A stretch of 64,000 nt of DNA, taken from the NCBI RefSeq assembly GCF_004364435.1, contig NZ_SOCT01000015.1, forward strand, positions 1-64,000. The letters are read 5' to 3'. This document shows positions 27,481 to 35,917 of this stretch, in pieces (the stretch's first letter is position 1; every line of letters begins with the position of its first letter). The position numbers were made by a program, and so were the translations under genes. Below the pieces are notes generated by a model. The model was given only the letters and a program-made list of their open reading frames with translations. It searched no databases and was not told the DNA's origin. The DNA is from Pseudomonas sp. LP_7_YM. Its GTDB lineage: Bacteria > Pseudomonadota > Gammaproteobacteria > Pseudomonadales > Pseudomonadaceae.

Positions 27481-28650
27481 TTATTTTGAGATAGCACACT
27501 CGCGGGTCGTAACTATATGGATGAGCCGTTCATTGTATTCCGCAGTCTCTATACGGCTGATCAAATGACGCATGGCGCTATCAAACAGTACCTCCTGCTC
27601 GTTGAAATTTTCCGATATGGACTGAATATCCTTACCAATATGCCCGATCAACTCCAACTTGTACTCTCCGCCCCAAGGCAGGTTATCTCTGCGAGTGGTA
27701 CTCGTAAAGGCTGCCTCGCGAACAACGTTGGAAACCTTGTAGATATCTTCAACGCCGTCAAAACTGTTTATAAACCGGTTGAGCTGGATCTCGGAAGAAC
27801 AGTTTTCAAGTTTCGCCAGACCAGAACTCAAGGCCTCCAGTGACGCCTGAAAATAAATATATTCCGGGTCGCTTACATCATTCGCACGCAACGCCCTGTT
27901 GAAATAGGTATACGAGGCCAGCGTGTAATTGCTGATGGCCTGGAACTGGCGAGGGGTCAGACCCAGCTCTGAAGGATCAGGCCTATCAGCTTTTACGGCC
28001 GGAAATTGGCGGGCTATGGAGGCCACGACTTCCTTCATACGTTCAGGTTCACGGGGGGGAGACAAGTAGCTAGCCTTATGCTTTTGAAACTCGGCTTGTG
28101 CCAATGCACTCGAGTCGTTGGAAGTCATGATATTGATTCGTCCCCACTTTCCTTTCGACGCAAAACTGGCTGCTGCAAAGAAAATCATCCGCAGCATGAC
28201 GGAAAAGTCGGCTTCACCAGACGCACTGCTCAGCACCGGCAGAGCGATCTGGATGTCGGCGTCAGCTCCTGCTTTCTCTCCAGCAAACAGGCGCAGTGCT
28301 TGAAATACCGTCCAGACTTCATACGGAGCGTTCTGGGTAGAATTAACGGGTTCAAATACAACCAGCCGTTTAAAACCCGGCCCTTGCTGTCCCTGGACAA
28401 CCTTGGAAATCCAGCAAGGAAGCAGAGGGCGCAGGTCCAGTGCACAGTCCTGTTCAAGTTCCTCAACAGAAATACCCGCTTCTGCCAGTTCCCCTACCAG
28501 GCCGCCCTGCTGAGGATCGTAGTCTCTTGCGCGGCTCGATATGAGTAAATAATCGACGCCGGCCAGTTCGCTCATCCGTCCGCGACTGAGTAATAACTGA
28601 CGCAGGTCATCTTCGACATGATCAATATCCAGACTTTCAAGAACGTCCAT
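27481..28650 (-). CDS. Putative ADP-ribosyltransferase with N-terminal macro-like domain
   Basis: 389 residues from ATG 28650 (GAGGG six bases upstream); a GTG-type start eight codons up is weaker. The C-terminal half reads as an arginine-type ADP-ribosyltransferase: an ISNYTLASYTYFNRALR helix (239-255), candidate NAD-binding Arg292 in IQLNRF, the second motif AAFTSTTR (313-320, Ser317) and the ARTT-loop E-x-E at 351-353 in NEQEVLF. That is the R-S-E triad of bacterial toxin-type enzymes. The N-terminal half looks macro-like: DYLLISSRARDYDP with a QQGGLVG loop (33-53), KRLVVFEP and IALPVLSSASG (135-145), which resembles the macro strand-loop. No signal peptide, membrane segment or hrp box was seen. 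Base composition looks more AT-rich than the flanks. The domain calls are inference from pattern reading. Confidence 0.65.
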   Translation of the reverse strand: MDVLESLDIDHVEDDLRQLLLSRGRMSELAGVDYLLISSRARDYDPQQGGLVGELAEAGISVEELEQDCALDLRPLLPCWISKVVQGQQGPGFKRLVVFEPVNSTQNAPYEVWTVFQALRLFAGEKAGADADIQIALPVLSSASGEADFSVMLRMIFFAAASFASKGKWGRINIMTSNDSSALAQAEFQKHKASYLSPPREPERMKEVVASIARQFPAVKADRPDPSELGLTPRQFQAISNYTLASYTYFNRALRANDVSDPEYIYFQASLEALSSGLAKLENCSSEIQLNRFINSFDGVEDIYKVSNVVREAAFTSTTRRDNLPWGGEYKLELIGHIGKDIQSISENFNEQEVLFDSAMRHLISRIETAEYNERLIHIVTTRECAISK

Positions 28651-28708
28651 ATTTAACCCTCGACCAGTGAACACGTCGAACGAAACTAAGGGACTTTATA
28701 ATCATCGT

Positions 28709-28730
28709 CTACTGTCAGTTTTGACAGTAG
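28709..28730. promoter_or_regulatory. Palindrome at the ADP-ribosyltransferase promoter
   Basis: CTACTGTCA-GTTT-TGACAGTAG, a perfect 9-bp inverted repeat 59-80 bases upstream of the start codon. On the minus strand a TATAAA-like element (GATTATAAAG) follows it at about 28695-28704, so the palindrome lies where a promoter would be. A repressor operator or a leader hairpin is possible. Confidence 0.5.
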
Positions 28731-28776
28731 GTTAGATATATTCGCTATCAAAAAATTTTCGTTAGACTCGTCAAAA

Positions 28777-28947
28777 AACAGGCCGTCTGACACTGCACAT
28801 TCGCTGTCGCACAGCGCCAGCAGCTCCCACAGGTTCGGGGGCGAACGCGCACTTTGCAGCGCCCGACACGATCTTTGTAGCAGACGTCGGAGGTTACGAC
28901 GGCAGCGAACGCGGTGTGGCAGCTACAAACAAGCCGCCTGACATTGC
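28777..28947. repeat. Imperfect direct repeats and REP-like stem
   Basis: AACAGGCCGTCTGACACTGC at 28777-28796 recurs as AACAAGCCGCCTGACATTGC at 28928-28947. Between them lies GTAGC...GCTAC (about 28878-28925), like the intergenic palindromic repeats of pseudomonads. No gene is seen in 28731-28960. Confidence 0.5.
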
Positions 28948-28960
28948 GCTATCCGATGCA

Positions 28961-31525
28961 TCAATAAACATCCCGTCGATACCGCCCCTGCTCGATCAGC
29001 GCCTGAACCCCCTCCTCACCCAGCAGCACCCTAAGCGTCTCATCGACCCCAGTCGCCATACCCTCCAGACTGCCGCAGATATAAATCGCCGCCCCGTCCG
29101 CAAGCCAGCGACGCAGCTCATCAGCCGCCTCACGCAGCCGATCCTGCACGTAAACCTTCTGTGCCTGATCCCGTGAAAAGGCCAGATCCATACGCGCCAG
29201 ATCACCCGACGCCAACCAGCCACGCAGCTCCTCGGCACAATGGAAATCATGCGCCACGTTGCGCTCGCCAAACAGCAGCCAGTTACGCCGTTCGCCCTGA
29301 GCGATCCGCGCTTTGAGCAAGCTGCGTAGCCCCGCGAGCCCCGTTCCATTACCCATCAGAATCATCGGCAGCGGCTCACTCGGCAAATGAAAACCGCTGT
29401 TACGTCGAACCCTCAGGCTGATCGCGTCGCCCACCACAGCATGCTCGGTCAGCCAGCCCGAACCCAGGCCGAGACTGCCATCGGCGTGCAACTCCTGACG
29501 CACGATCAACTGCAACGAACCGTCCTCTGGTATGGACGCAATCGAATATTCACGCATCGCCAGGGGCACCAGCGCATCCACCAACGCGTGCGCATGCAGG
29601 CCGACAAGGTGGCTGCGATTGGCAGGCAGCTGACGACTGCCCAGCGCCTGACCGAGGCTTTCGTTCAGGCCATCGACCACCACCTGCGTATCCGCCGCAA
29701 TACCCAGCCCGGCGAGGAACGCTTCGACCGCCTGCCCAGCATTGCGCGGCAATACCTCGACCAGATCTCCAGCTTCCCAAGGCACATAGCAGGCTGGGCT
29801 CAAGCTCAGCAAAAACACTTTCGACCCGACGCTTCCTTTGTTTAGCCACTGACGCTGGGTCAATGTCCAGTTCTCATAATCAGGGGCTTTCCAGGAGTTC
29901 GCGGATGTCGACCCCGTCAGCTCTCCGAGCTGCTGCTGCCAGTGTTGCAACGCCGTCCTGTCACCACTGTCCACTTCAACCGGCGCAAACAGCGTGCTGC
30001 CGCCGCGTTCAGCCAGCCAGCCATGCAGTCGCTGGGCGAAACCGCAAAAGTGCTGATACTGACGATCGCCCAACCCCAACACCGCGTAACTCAGGTTTTC
30101 CAGTGACAATGGACGGCCCAGCAGCGTGCGTTCGAAACCGCGGGCGCTGTCCGGGGCTTCACCCTCACCGAACGTGCTGACGACGAACAATGCATGGCGG
30201 CTCTGATGCAGGTCCTGTTCGGTCATGTCCGCCAGACGCTGCACACGCACGGGCAAACCCGCCGATTGCAGCTGTCCGGCAGTCTGCCAGGCCAGTTGCT
30301 CAGCGAAACCGCTCTGGCTGGCGAAACCGATCAACCAGGCAGGTCCCGGATTACCATGAGCACCCGCGGCCGACGTGACTTCCCAACGTGCAGCACGAAC
30401 TTGGCGTTTCTTGCGCCGACGATCCAGATACAGCAGCCAGCCGGTAATGAAGAACAGCGGCATCAGCAGCGCCGCGACGGTGATCACAATGCGCCCGGGC
30501 AACCCCCAATAACTGCCGGTATGCAGTGCGTAGTTGCTGACCAGCAGTTGCGCGCCATAGCCCTTGTCGGCGTACAGCGAGTTGGCCTTGAGCTGACCGT
30601 TAGCCGGGTCCAGGGTGAGCTGGTTCAGCGCGCGGGGGTGTGGCGCGTTCTTAAGCAGGTAATAAACCGTCGCCATCTGCCCCGGCGCCTGTGGCATACG
30701 CAAGTTGTAGGCTTTGAGGTCGGGACCGGCGGCCTTCTGGATCGTGTCCCAGATGTCCACGTAATCGGCGGCAGGCGCTTCGACAGGCGCCATGAGCTTG
30801 GGACCCGCTCCCGTAACAGGGCCGCCACCACGGCGGCGTTGTTCGCCAGCCACTGGCGGGTCGCCGATCAGCTTGTTCATGCCATTGCTGAACCAGTCGT
30901 AGGACCACATCAGGCCGGTGACCGCCAGCAACAGATAGATGATCAGGCACCAGGTGCCGAACACCGAATGCAGATCCCAATTGAAACTGCGTCCTTTCTT
31001 CGCCCAGTCCAGAGTCAGCCAGGCGCGCCAGTTCAGTGCTTGACGGGGCCAGCGCAAGTACAGGCCGGACAGGCAGAAGAACACCAGCATCAGCGTGCAG
31101 GCCGCAGTCATCTGCTTGCCGAACTCGCCTGCCGCCAGATACCGGTGCAAATTGAGCATAAAGCCGAAAAAATCCTGACCGACCGCATCCTTAGTGAATT
31201 CGCCGGTGTACGGATCGAAGTTATGCATCTGCCCCCGACGCTCGCCCGGTGGGGGCTTGAACCAGACCTGAGCGACCCGATTGCCTTGGACTTCAATGCG
31301 GAGCATCGAGACCGTGTCGTTGGACCTTGCCTGGAGTTTGTTCACCATTTCGGCCAGGGGCAATGGGTGCTGACGGGGTTGCACCAATAACGTCTCGGGA
31401 TTGAGTACGTCCGTGATTTCGTCTTCGAACGAATACAACGCGCCGGTGATACCCATCACGGCCAACACCAGACCCGCCGTGATTCCGAAGAACCAATGCA
31501 CTTGAAACAGGACCTTCTTCAACAC
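28961..31525 (-). CDS. piuB: PepSY-domain flavoreductase (PiuB-like, fused flavodoxin and NADPH reductase)
   Basis: 854 residues. The N-terminal part (about 1-380) has four membrane segments and PepSY-type periplasmic regions (MLKKVLFQVHWFFGITAGL; FNWDLHSVFGTWCL). A flavodoxin-like domain follows at about 395-540 (IGFASQSGFAEQLA; VVSTFGEGEAPDSA; VLGLGDRQYQHFCGF), then an FAD/NADPH sulfite-reductase-like domain (REYSIASI for FAD; MGNGTGLAGLRSLL and YICGSLEGMATGV for NADPH). Such proteins probably carry electrons across the inner membrane to reduce ferric siderophore or iron in the periplasm. The start is GTG at 31525 or the adjacent TTG. It lies next to the piuA-type receptor gene on the same strand, which supports the role. 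The symbol follows the P. aeruginosa neighbourhood. Confidence 0.85.
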   Translation of the reverse strand: MLKKVLFQVHWFFGITAGLVLAVMGITGALYSFEDEITDVLNPETLLVQPRQHPLPLAEMVNKLQARSNDTVSMLRIEVQGNRVAQVWFKPPPGERRGQMHNFDPYTGEFTKDAVGQDFFGFMLNLHRYLAAGEFGKQMTAACTLMLVFFCLSGLYLRWPRQALNWRAWLTLDWAKKGRSFNWDLHSVFGTWCLIIYLLLAVTGLMWSYDWFSNGMNKLIGDPPVAGEQRRRGGGPVTGAGPKLMAPVEAPAADYVDIWDTIQKAAGPDLKAYNLRMPQAPGQMATVYYLLKNAPHPRALNQLTLDPANGQLKANSLYADKGYGAQLLVSNYALHTGSYWGLPGRIVITVAALLMPLFFITGWLLYLDRRRKKRQVRAARWEVTSAAGAHGNPGPAWLIGFASQSGFAEQLAWQTAGQLQSAGLPVRVQRLADMTEQDLHQSRHALFVVSTFGEGEAPDSARGFERTLLGRPLSLENLSYAVLGLGDRQYQHFCGFAQRLHGWLAERGGSTLFAPVEVDSGDRTALQHWQQQLGELTGSTSANSWKAPDYENWTLTQRQWLNKGSVGSKVFLLSLSPACYVPWEAGDLVEVLPRNAGQAVEAFLAGLGIAADTQVVVDGLNESLGQALGSRQLPANRSHLVGLHAHALVDALVPLAMREYSIASIPEDGSLQLIVRQELHADGSLGLGSGWLTEHAVVGDAISLRVRRNSGFHLPSEPLPMILMGNGTGLAGLRSLLKARIAQGERRNWLLFGERNVAHDFHCAEELRGWLASGDLARMDLAFSRDQAQKVYVQDRLREAADELRRWLADGAAIYICGSLEGMATGVDETLRVLLGEEGVQALIEQGRYRRDVY

Positions 31526-31743
31526 CCTCGATCACCTCGTTAACCCGCTGCGACGCGCATTATGCGCACAAACGGAAGGTATTCTCATCCGTGACTGATT
31601 CTTCTTCGTTCGCAGACAAAAACGCTTCGTCATCAGCCACACGCCAACGCTAATAGCCGTCGGGCTTGCCGGCGGCAGGGATGTTGCGGACACCACTGTC
31701 GACACGCTGCGCTCGTACAAAGAGCCCTGCTTGCTTCATACAC

Positions 31744-31777
31744 AAAAAGCCCCACTCACCAATGGCGAGTAGGGCTT
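31744..31777 (-). terminator. Rho-independent terminator of piuA
   Basis: On the minus strand AAGCCC-T-ACTC ... GAGT-G-GGGCTT forms a stem with one mismatch, followed by a T-run, 17 bases past the receptor stop. Confidence 0.8.
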
Positions 31778-31793
31778 GCCGGTTCCGCCTTTG

Positions 31794-34070
31794 TTAGAAG
31801 TGGAAGCTGGTGGTCAGCAGGGCCGTACGACCGGCTGCCTGGGTCGCGAAGTGCGCGGCATACGCTTTGTCGTAATAGGTCTTGTCGGTCAGATTCTGCA
31901 CGTTCAATTGCAGGTCGATGTTCTTGGTCAGCTTGTACGCCGCCATCGCGTCGTAACGGGTGTAGGACGGTACATACACGGCGTTGCCGGTGTCGCCCCA
32001 GACGTCATCGACATAGAACGCGCCGCCGCCGATGGTCAGCTTCGGCAAGACTTGATAGGTGGTCCACAGGCTGGCGCTGTGTTTAGGCGTGTTCGGCATC
32101 TCGTTGCCGTCCTGTGAGGCAGCCCCTGCGCTGACCGCGCCGTTACGTCCAACCAGACCCGATTTGACCAACTCGCTATCGAGGTAGCTGTAACCAGCGA
32201 ATACCTGCCATTTGTCGGTGATCTTGCCACTGGCAGACAGTTCGACCCCGTCGACGCGGGACTTACCGGCGTTCTGATAGGTACCGCTGCTGACCAGTAC
32301 GCGAGTGTTTTCTTTCTCGGTGCGAAATACCGCAGCGGTCAGCGAAAGGCGCTCGTTGAGCAGATCCCACTTGGTGCCGATTTCGTAGTTCTTGGTGGTT
32401 TCCGGCTCCAGCTCGCTGGTCGCCGTGCCGGCAGTCAGCGGGTTGCCGTCCGAACCTTCTCCTACCAGACCGCCCGGTGGGGTGGCTGAGGTGGCGAACG
32501 AGGCATAGATGCTGCCGTTATCAGCCGGTTTGTAGGTGATGCCCGCCTGCCAGTTCCAGAAATTGTTGTCGCTACTGGCGTGCACGGTTGGCGAATTGGC
32601 CGTGACGTCGAAGCTGTCGTAACGCACGCCGCCGTTGATCAGCCACTGCGGCGTCAATTCCAGGGTGTCGAATGCATAGATCGAGCGCGTGTTGGCGGCT
32701 GTCTCTGTTGTCGTGTAGTTGCGCGCCGTAGTGCCACCGTAAAAATCGTCCGGGTTCGGATTGGCCAGCGAGGTGCAGTTGCCCGAAACGCTGTTGCCGA
32801 TACCGGTCGGCGAACAGTTCTGCAGGCCGCTGGTGCTGTAGGTGTAGCCGCTGACGCGACTCTTCTCGCGGGTCAATTCGATACCGGTCGAATAGTTGTT
32901 CTTCAATCCCAGCGTCTGGAACGAACCGAACAGATCGGTCTGGTTGGTGGTGGTATCGGTATTGGAGACGCGAGTGTTGGCACGGCGCCAGACGGTGCCG
33001 TAGCGGTTGACGTTGCGCTGGCTGTCGTCCGGTTGAGTGAGGATGTAATCCTGGCCCGAGTTGCCGTGGCGGAAAGTATTCTTCAGCGTCATGTCTTCGT
33101 TGAAGTCATGCTCGAAGCTGATGGTGGCGATGTCAGTACGGGTCTTGCGGAAGTCCCGGTCCTTGAGGCCATAGAAGTTGTTGCTGTTGCCGCCATCGTC
33201 CGGCTTGTCATGCACGTGGGCGGTCGCGGTCGGCGAGGCGTAACCGTACGGAATGCCCGAATCCGGCAGGTCGTCGCTCTGCATGTGGTAATAACTGAGG
33301 TTCAAACGGTTTTCGGTGCCCAGCCCGAAGGTCAGCGACGGCGCGACACCCCAACGGTCATAGTTGATCGCGTCACGACCGGCGACGTTTTGTTCGTGGC
33401 TCATCAGGTTCAGACGGAATGCGGCGTCGTCGAGGAACTTGCGGTTCACGTCGAGGGTGTAGCGGCGGGTCTGATCGGTGCCATAGGTGAAGCTGCCATC
33501 GGTGAAATCGTTGGCTTTCGGCATTTTGGTGACCAGATTCAAGCTGCCACCGGCCGAGCCACGACCGCCCATGGCCGAGTTCGGCCCCTTGCTGACTTCG
33601 ATCGATTCGATGTCGAAGATCTCACGCGTCTGCGCACCGGTATCGCGCACGCCGTCGATGTAAGTGTCGCCCTGAGCATCGAAACCGCGAATGAACGGAC
33701 GGTCGCCTTGCGGGTTACCGCCCTCGCCTGCACCGAACGTAATGCCGGGTACGGTACGCAGTGCGTCCTGCAGCGAGACGGCGGCAGTGTCTTTCAATAC
33801 CTGCTGAGGCACTACGGTGATCGAACGAGCAGTATCGATCAGCGGTGCGGTGTACTTGGGCGAAGAACCTTTTTCGGTTTTGTAGTCGGTGGACTGGGCT
33901 TCACCGTTGATGCTGGTCGCGCCCAGCGAAATTGCGCCCGCGTTGGACTTTTCGGACTCTTCGGCGGCGTGGGCCATCTGCGATGCGGACATTGCAGTGA
34001 CGGCCATGCCAATTGCCGAAGCGAGAAGCCGAGGCGAACTGACTGACGGATGTAAAGTGAGGCGCGACAT
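31794..34070 (-). CDS. piuA: TonB-dependent siderophore receptor (PiuA/Fiu type)
   Basis: 758-residue outer-membrane receptor. Signal peptide about 1-36 (ending QMAHAAEE). The plug domain (about 60-210) has ITVVPQQVLKD, LQDALRTVPGITFGAGEGG and VSKGPNSAMGGRGSAGGSLN; the 22-strand barrel ends in the expected aromatic residue (TTSFHF). Members of this branch take up catecholate-type ferric complexes and are entry routes for siderophore-linked beta-lactams. A Fur-like box lies 45 bases upstream, on the side shared with piuC, which is divergent. The specific ligand is not determined. Confidence 0.9.
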   Translation of the reverse strand: MSRLTLHPSVSSPRLLASAIGMAVTAMSASQMAHAAEESEKSNAGAISLGATSINGEAQSTDYKTEKGSSPKYTAPLIDTARSITVVPQQVLKDTAAVSLQDALRTVPGITFGAGEGGNPQGDRPFIRGFDAQGDTYIDGVRDTGAQTREIFDIESIEVSKGPNSAMGGRGSAGGSLNLVTKMPKANDFTDGSFTYGTDQTRRYTLDVNRKFLDDAAFRLNLMSHEQNVAGRDAINYDRWGVAPSLTFGLGTENRLNLSYYHMQSDDLPDSGIPYGYASPTATAHVHDKPDDGGNSNNFYGLKDRDFRKTRTDIATISFEHDFNEDMTLKNTFRHGNSGQDYILTQPDDSQRNVNRYGTVWRRANTRVSNTDTTTNQTDLFGSFQTLGLKNNYSTGIELTREKSRVSGYTYSTSGLQNCSPTGIGNSVSGNCTSLANPNPDDFYGGTTARNYTTTETAANTRSIYAFDTLELTPQWLINGGVRYDSFDVTANSPTVHASSDNNFWNWQAGITYKPADNGSIYASFATSATPPGGLVGEGSDGNPLTAGTATSELEPETTKNYEIGTKWDLLNERLSLTAAVFRTEKENTRVLVSSGTYQNAGKSRVDGVELSASGKITDKWQVFAGYSYLDSELVKSGLVGRNGAVSAGAASQDGNEMPNTPKHSASLWTTYQVLPKLTIGGGAFYVDDVWGDTGNAVYVPSYTRYDAMAAYKLTKNIDLQLNVQNLTDKTYYDKAYAAHFATQAAGRTALLTTSFHF

Positions 34071-34114
34071 GGTGGTTTCCTTCCCAAGGATCGATGAGGT
34101 CGCGGAGTATAGTT

Positions 34115-34133
34115 GAGACTGATTGCTATTCGC
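34115..34133 (-). promoter_or_regulatory. Fur-like box upstream of piuA
   Basis: On the minus strand GCGAATAGCAATCAGTCTC matches the 19-bp Fur consensus at about 12 positions. It lies 45-63 bases before the piuA start. Expected effect: iron-dependent repression. Confidence 0.6.
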
Positions 34134-34212
34134 AGAAAAATTACATTTTTTACAATTTCGCTTTACGGTTTTTCACCGTCATCCGTCTACGTGTGCTCGC
34201 GGGTTTTACACA

Positions 34213-34231
34213 GACAATAAGAATCACTACC
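34213..34231 (+). promoter_or_regulatory. Fur-like box upstream of piuC
   Basis: GACAATAAGAATCACTACC matches the 19-bp Fur consensus at about 14 positions and ends 36 bases before the piuC ATG. With the box at 34115-34133 it gives one Fur-like site per divergent promoter. Confidence 0.68.
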
Positions 34232-34266
34232 ATTCGTTTCCTCTTTCGATCCAGAGTGGCACTGCC

Positions 34267-34947
34267 ATGCTTCTACACATCCCCGGTCTGTTTACCCGTG
34301 AGGAAGTGCTGCGTGTGCGCCAGGCCCTGGAGCAGGCCGAATGGGCGGACGGCAAAATCACCGCCGGGCATCAGTCGGCGAAAGCCAAACACAACCTGCA
34401 ACTGCCCGAAGCTCATCCACTGGCCAAGGAAATCGGCGCGGCCATGCTCGAACGCTTGTGGCAGAACCCGCTGTTCATGTCCGCCGCCTTGCCGCACAAA
34501 GTGTTTGCGCCGTTGGTGAACTGCTACACCGGGGGCGGCAGTTTCGACTTTCACATCGACAATTCAGTGCGCCAGGCCAAGGGCAGCATCGAGCGCGTGC
34601 GCACCGACCTGTCTTCAACCCTGTTCTTCAGCGATCCCGACGATTACGACGGCGGCGAACTGGTGATTCAGCACACTTTCGGTACCCGTCAGATCAAACT
34701 GCCCGCTGGCGACATGCTGCTCTACCCCGCCACCAGCCTGCACAAGGTCAATGCCGTGACTCGGGGGGCCCGCTACGCATCATTCTTCTGGACCCAAAGC
34801 CTGGTGCGCGACGACGGGCATCGCACCCTGCTGTTCGAAATGGACAGCGCGATCCAGCAACTGAGCCGTGACGTGCCGGATCATCCTTCACTGATTCAAC
34901 TCACTGGCACTTACCATAACCTGCTGCGCCAATGGGTCGAGGTGTAG
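34267..34947 (+). CDS. piuC: Fe(II)/2-oxoglutarate-dependent PKHD-type hydroxylase (PiuC/YbiX)
   Basis: 226 residues from ATG 34267; the open frame upstream has no support. Cytoplasmic dioxygenase with the iron-binding triad His96 and Asp98 (FDFHIDNS) and His159 (TSLHKVN), plus 2-oxoglutarate-binding Arg169 (RGARYASFFW). The N-terminus MLLHIPGLFT is family-typical, as is the length of about 226. It is encoded divergently from the receptor gene and followed after three bases by the Sel1 gene. It is probably involved in iron or siderophore handling under Fur control; the hydroxylated substrate is not known. Confidence 0.92.
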   Translation: MLLHIPGLFTREEVLRVRQALEQAEWADGKITAGHQSAKAKHNLQLPEAHPLAKEIGAAMLERLWQNPLFMSAALPHKVFAPLVNCYTGGGSFDFHIDNSVRQAKGSIERVRTDLSSTLFFSDPDDYDGGELVIQHTFGTRQIKLPAGDMLLYPATSLHKVNAVTRGARYASFFWTQSLVRDDGHRTLLFEMDSAIQQLSRDVPDHPSLIQLTGTYHNLLRQWVEV

Positions 34948-34950
34948 GTT

Positions 34951-35754
34951 ATGAGCTGGAATCTGCGGCGTCAGGAAGTGCTCGATGACGATCAACTGCG
35001 TGCCATGCTGCAGGACAATCCCGCCAATGCTGCGAAAGCCATCCTCATTGCCGCCCAGGCCAACATGCTCGACGCCCAGGCCCTGCTCGGGCAGATCCTG
35101 CTGGACGGCACGGGCATCGAACAGGACGCGGCGCTGGCCCTGGTCTGGTTTCAGATCGCCGCCCGTAACGGCCACGCAATGGCCAACAACATGGCCGGAC
35201 GTTGCCATGAACATGGCTGGGGCTGTGAGCCCGACACCGCCAAAGCCGCCGAGTATTATCGCCTGGCCGCCGAGAGCGGGCTTGATTGGGGTTTCTACAA
35301 TTATGGCAACCTGCTGGCCACCGGGCGCGGCGTCAACAAGGATCAAGCCCGGGCCCGGGCCTGCTACCGAAAGGCCGCGCAAATGGGTCACGCCAAGTCG
35401 ATGAACCTGCTCGGGCGTTATCTGGAAGAAGGCCTGTGTTGCCAGCAGGATTTGCCGGCGGCCCATGACTGGTATCGGCGCTCGGCTGAAGGCGGGGACT
35501 TCCGTGGGCAGTTCAGCCATGCCGCAGTGTTGGCAGATGCAGGCAGGATCGGCGATGCAGTGTCCTGGTTACGGACTGCGTTGAGCATCGGCAATCTCAG
35601 CTTTCTGCGCGTCAGCCGCAAAACCTTGCTGACCTCCCGCCACGCCGACATCCGTGCGCTGGCACTGGACTACCATCGACGAGCAGCCCAAGTGGGTGAC
35701 CGAGACGATAATGACGCTCTGAGCATCTTGCTCGCTGAAACCAGTGAAATATAG
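34951..35754 (+). CDS. Sel1/TPR-repeat protein
   Basis: 267 residues, beginning three bases after the piuC stop, so it is co-transcribed. It contains at least four Sel1-like repeats between about 40 and 190: AQALLGQILLDGTGIEQDAA, WFQIAARNGHAMANNMAGR, YYRLAAESGLDWGFYNYGN and CYRKAAQMGHAKSMNLLGRY. No signal peptide. Such solenoids mediate protein contacts; this one keeps its place next to piuC in pseudomonads but its partner is unknown. Confidence 0.85.
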   Translation: MSWNLRRQEVLDDDQLRAMLQDNPANAAKAILIAAQANMLDAQALLGQILLDGTGIEQDAALALVWFQIAARNGHAMANNMAGRCHEHGWGCEPDTAKAAEYYRLAAESGLDWGFYNYGNLLATGRGVNKDQARARACYRKAAQMGHAKSMNLLGRYLEEGLCCQQDLPAAHDWYRRSAEGGDFRGQFSHAAVLADAGRIGDAVSWLRTALSIGNLSFLRVSRKTLLTSRHADIRALALDYHRRAAQVGDRDDNDALSILLAETSEI

Positions 35755-35876
35755 ACAAACTTTCACAGCCAACTTATTCGCATAAACGCCGATGAAAACT
35801 CCTACGCATCGCGTGCCCTAGTTGCTTTTGATTATCCAAACAAACTCGCCTACTCTTCACTTCAGAAACAGCACAA

Positions 35877-35893
35877 CAGAGGAATCTCCTCTG
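35877..35893 (+). promoter_or_regulatory. Hairpin over a GAGGA sequence ahead of the toxin operon
   Basis: CAGAGGA-ATC-TCCTCTG is a perfect 7-bp stem with a 3-base loop, 25 bases before the ATG at 35918. It hides the only good ribosome-binding-like GAGGA in the leader, and the ATG itself has only a weak GGA, so translation may be controlled here. Confidence 0.45.
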
Positions 35894-35917
35894 CATCTAC
35901 CATTCATTAACGGACTA

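Noticed and set aside
28651..28960. hrp box that would make the ADP-ribosyltransferase a type III effector
   Set aside because: No GGAACC...CCAC pattern on the minus strand upstream of the gene.
32580..34046. 488-codon frame opposite the TonB receptor gene
   Set aside because: Valine-, arginine- and glycine-rich shadow frame with no domain; the receptor on the other strand is unambiguous.
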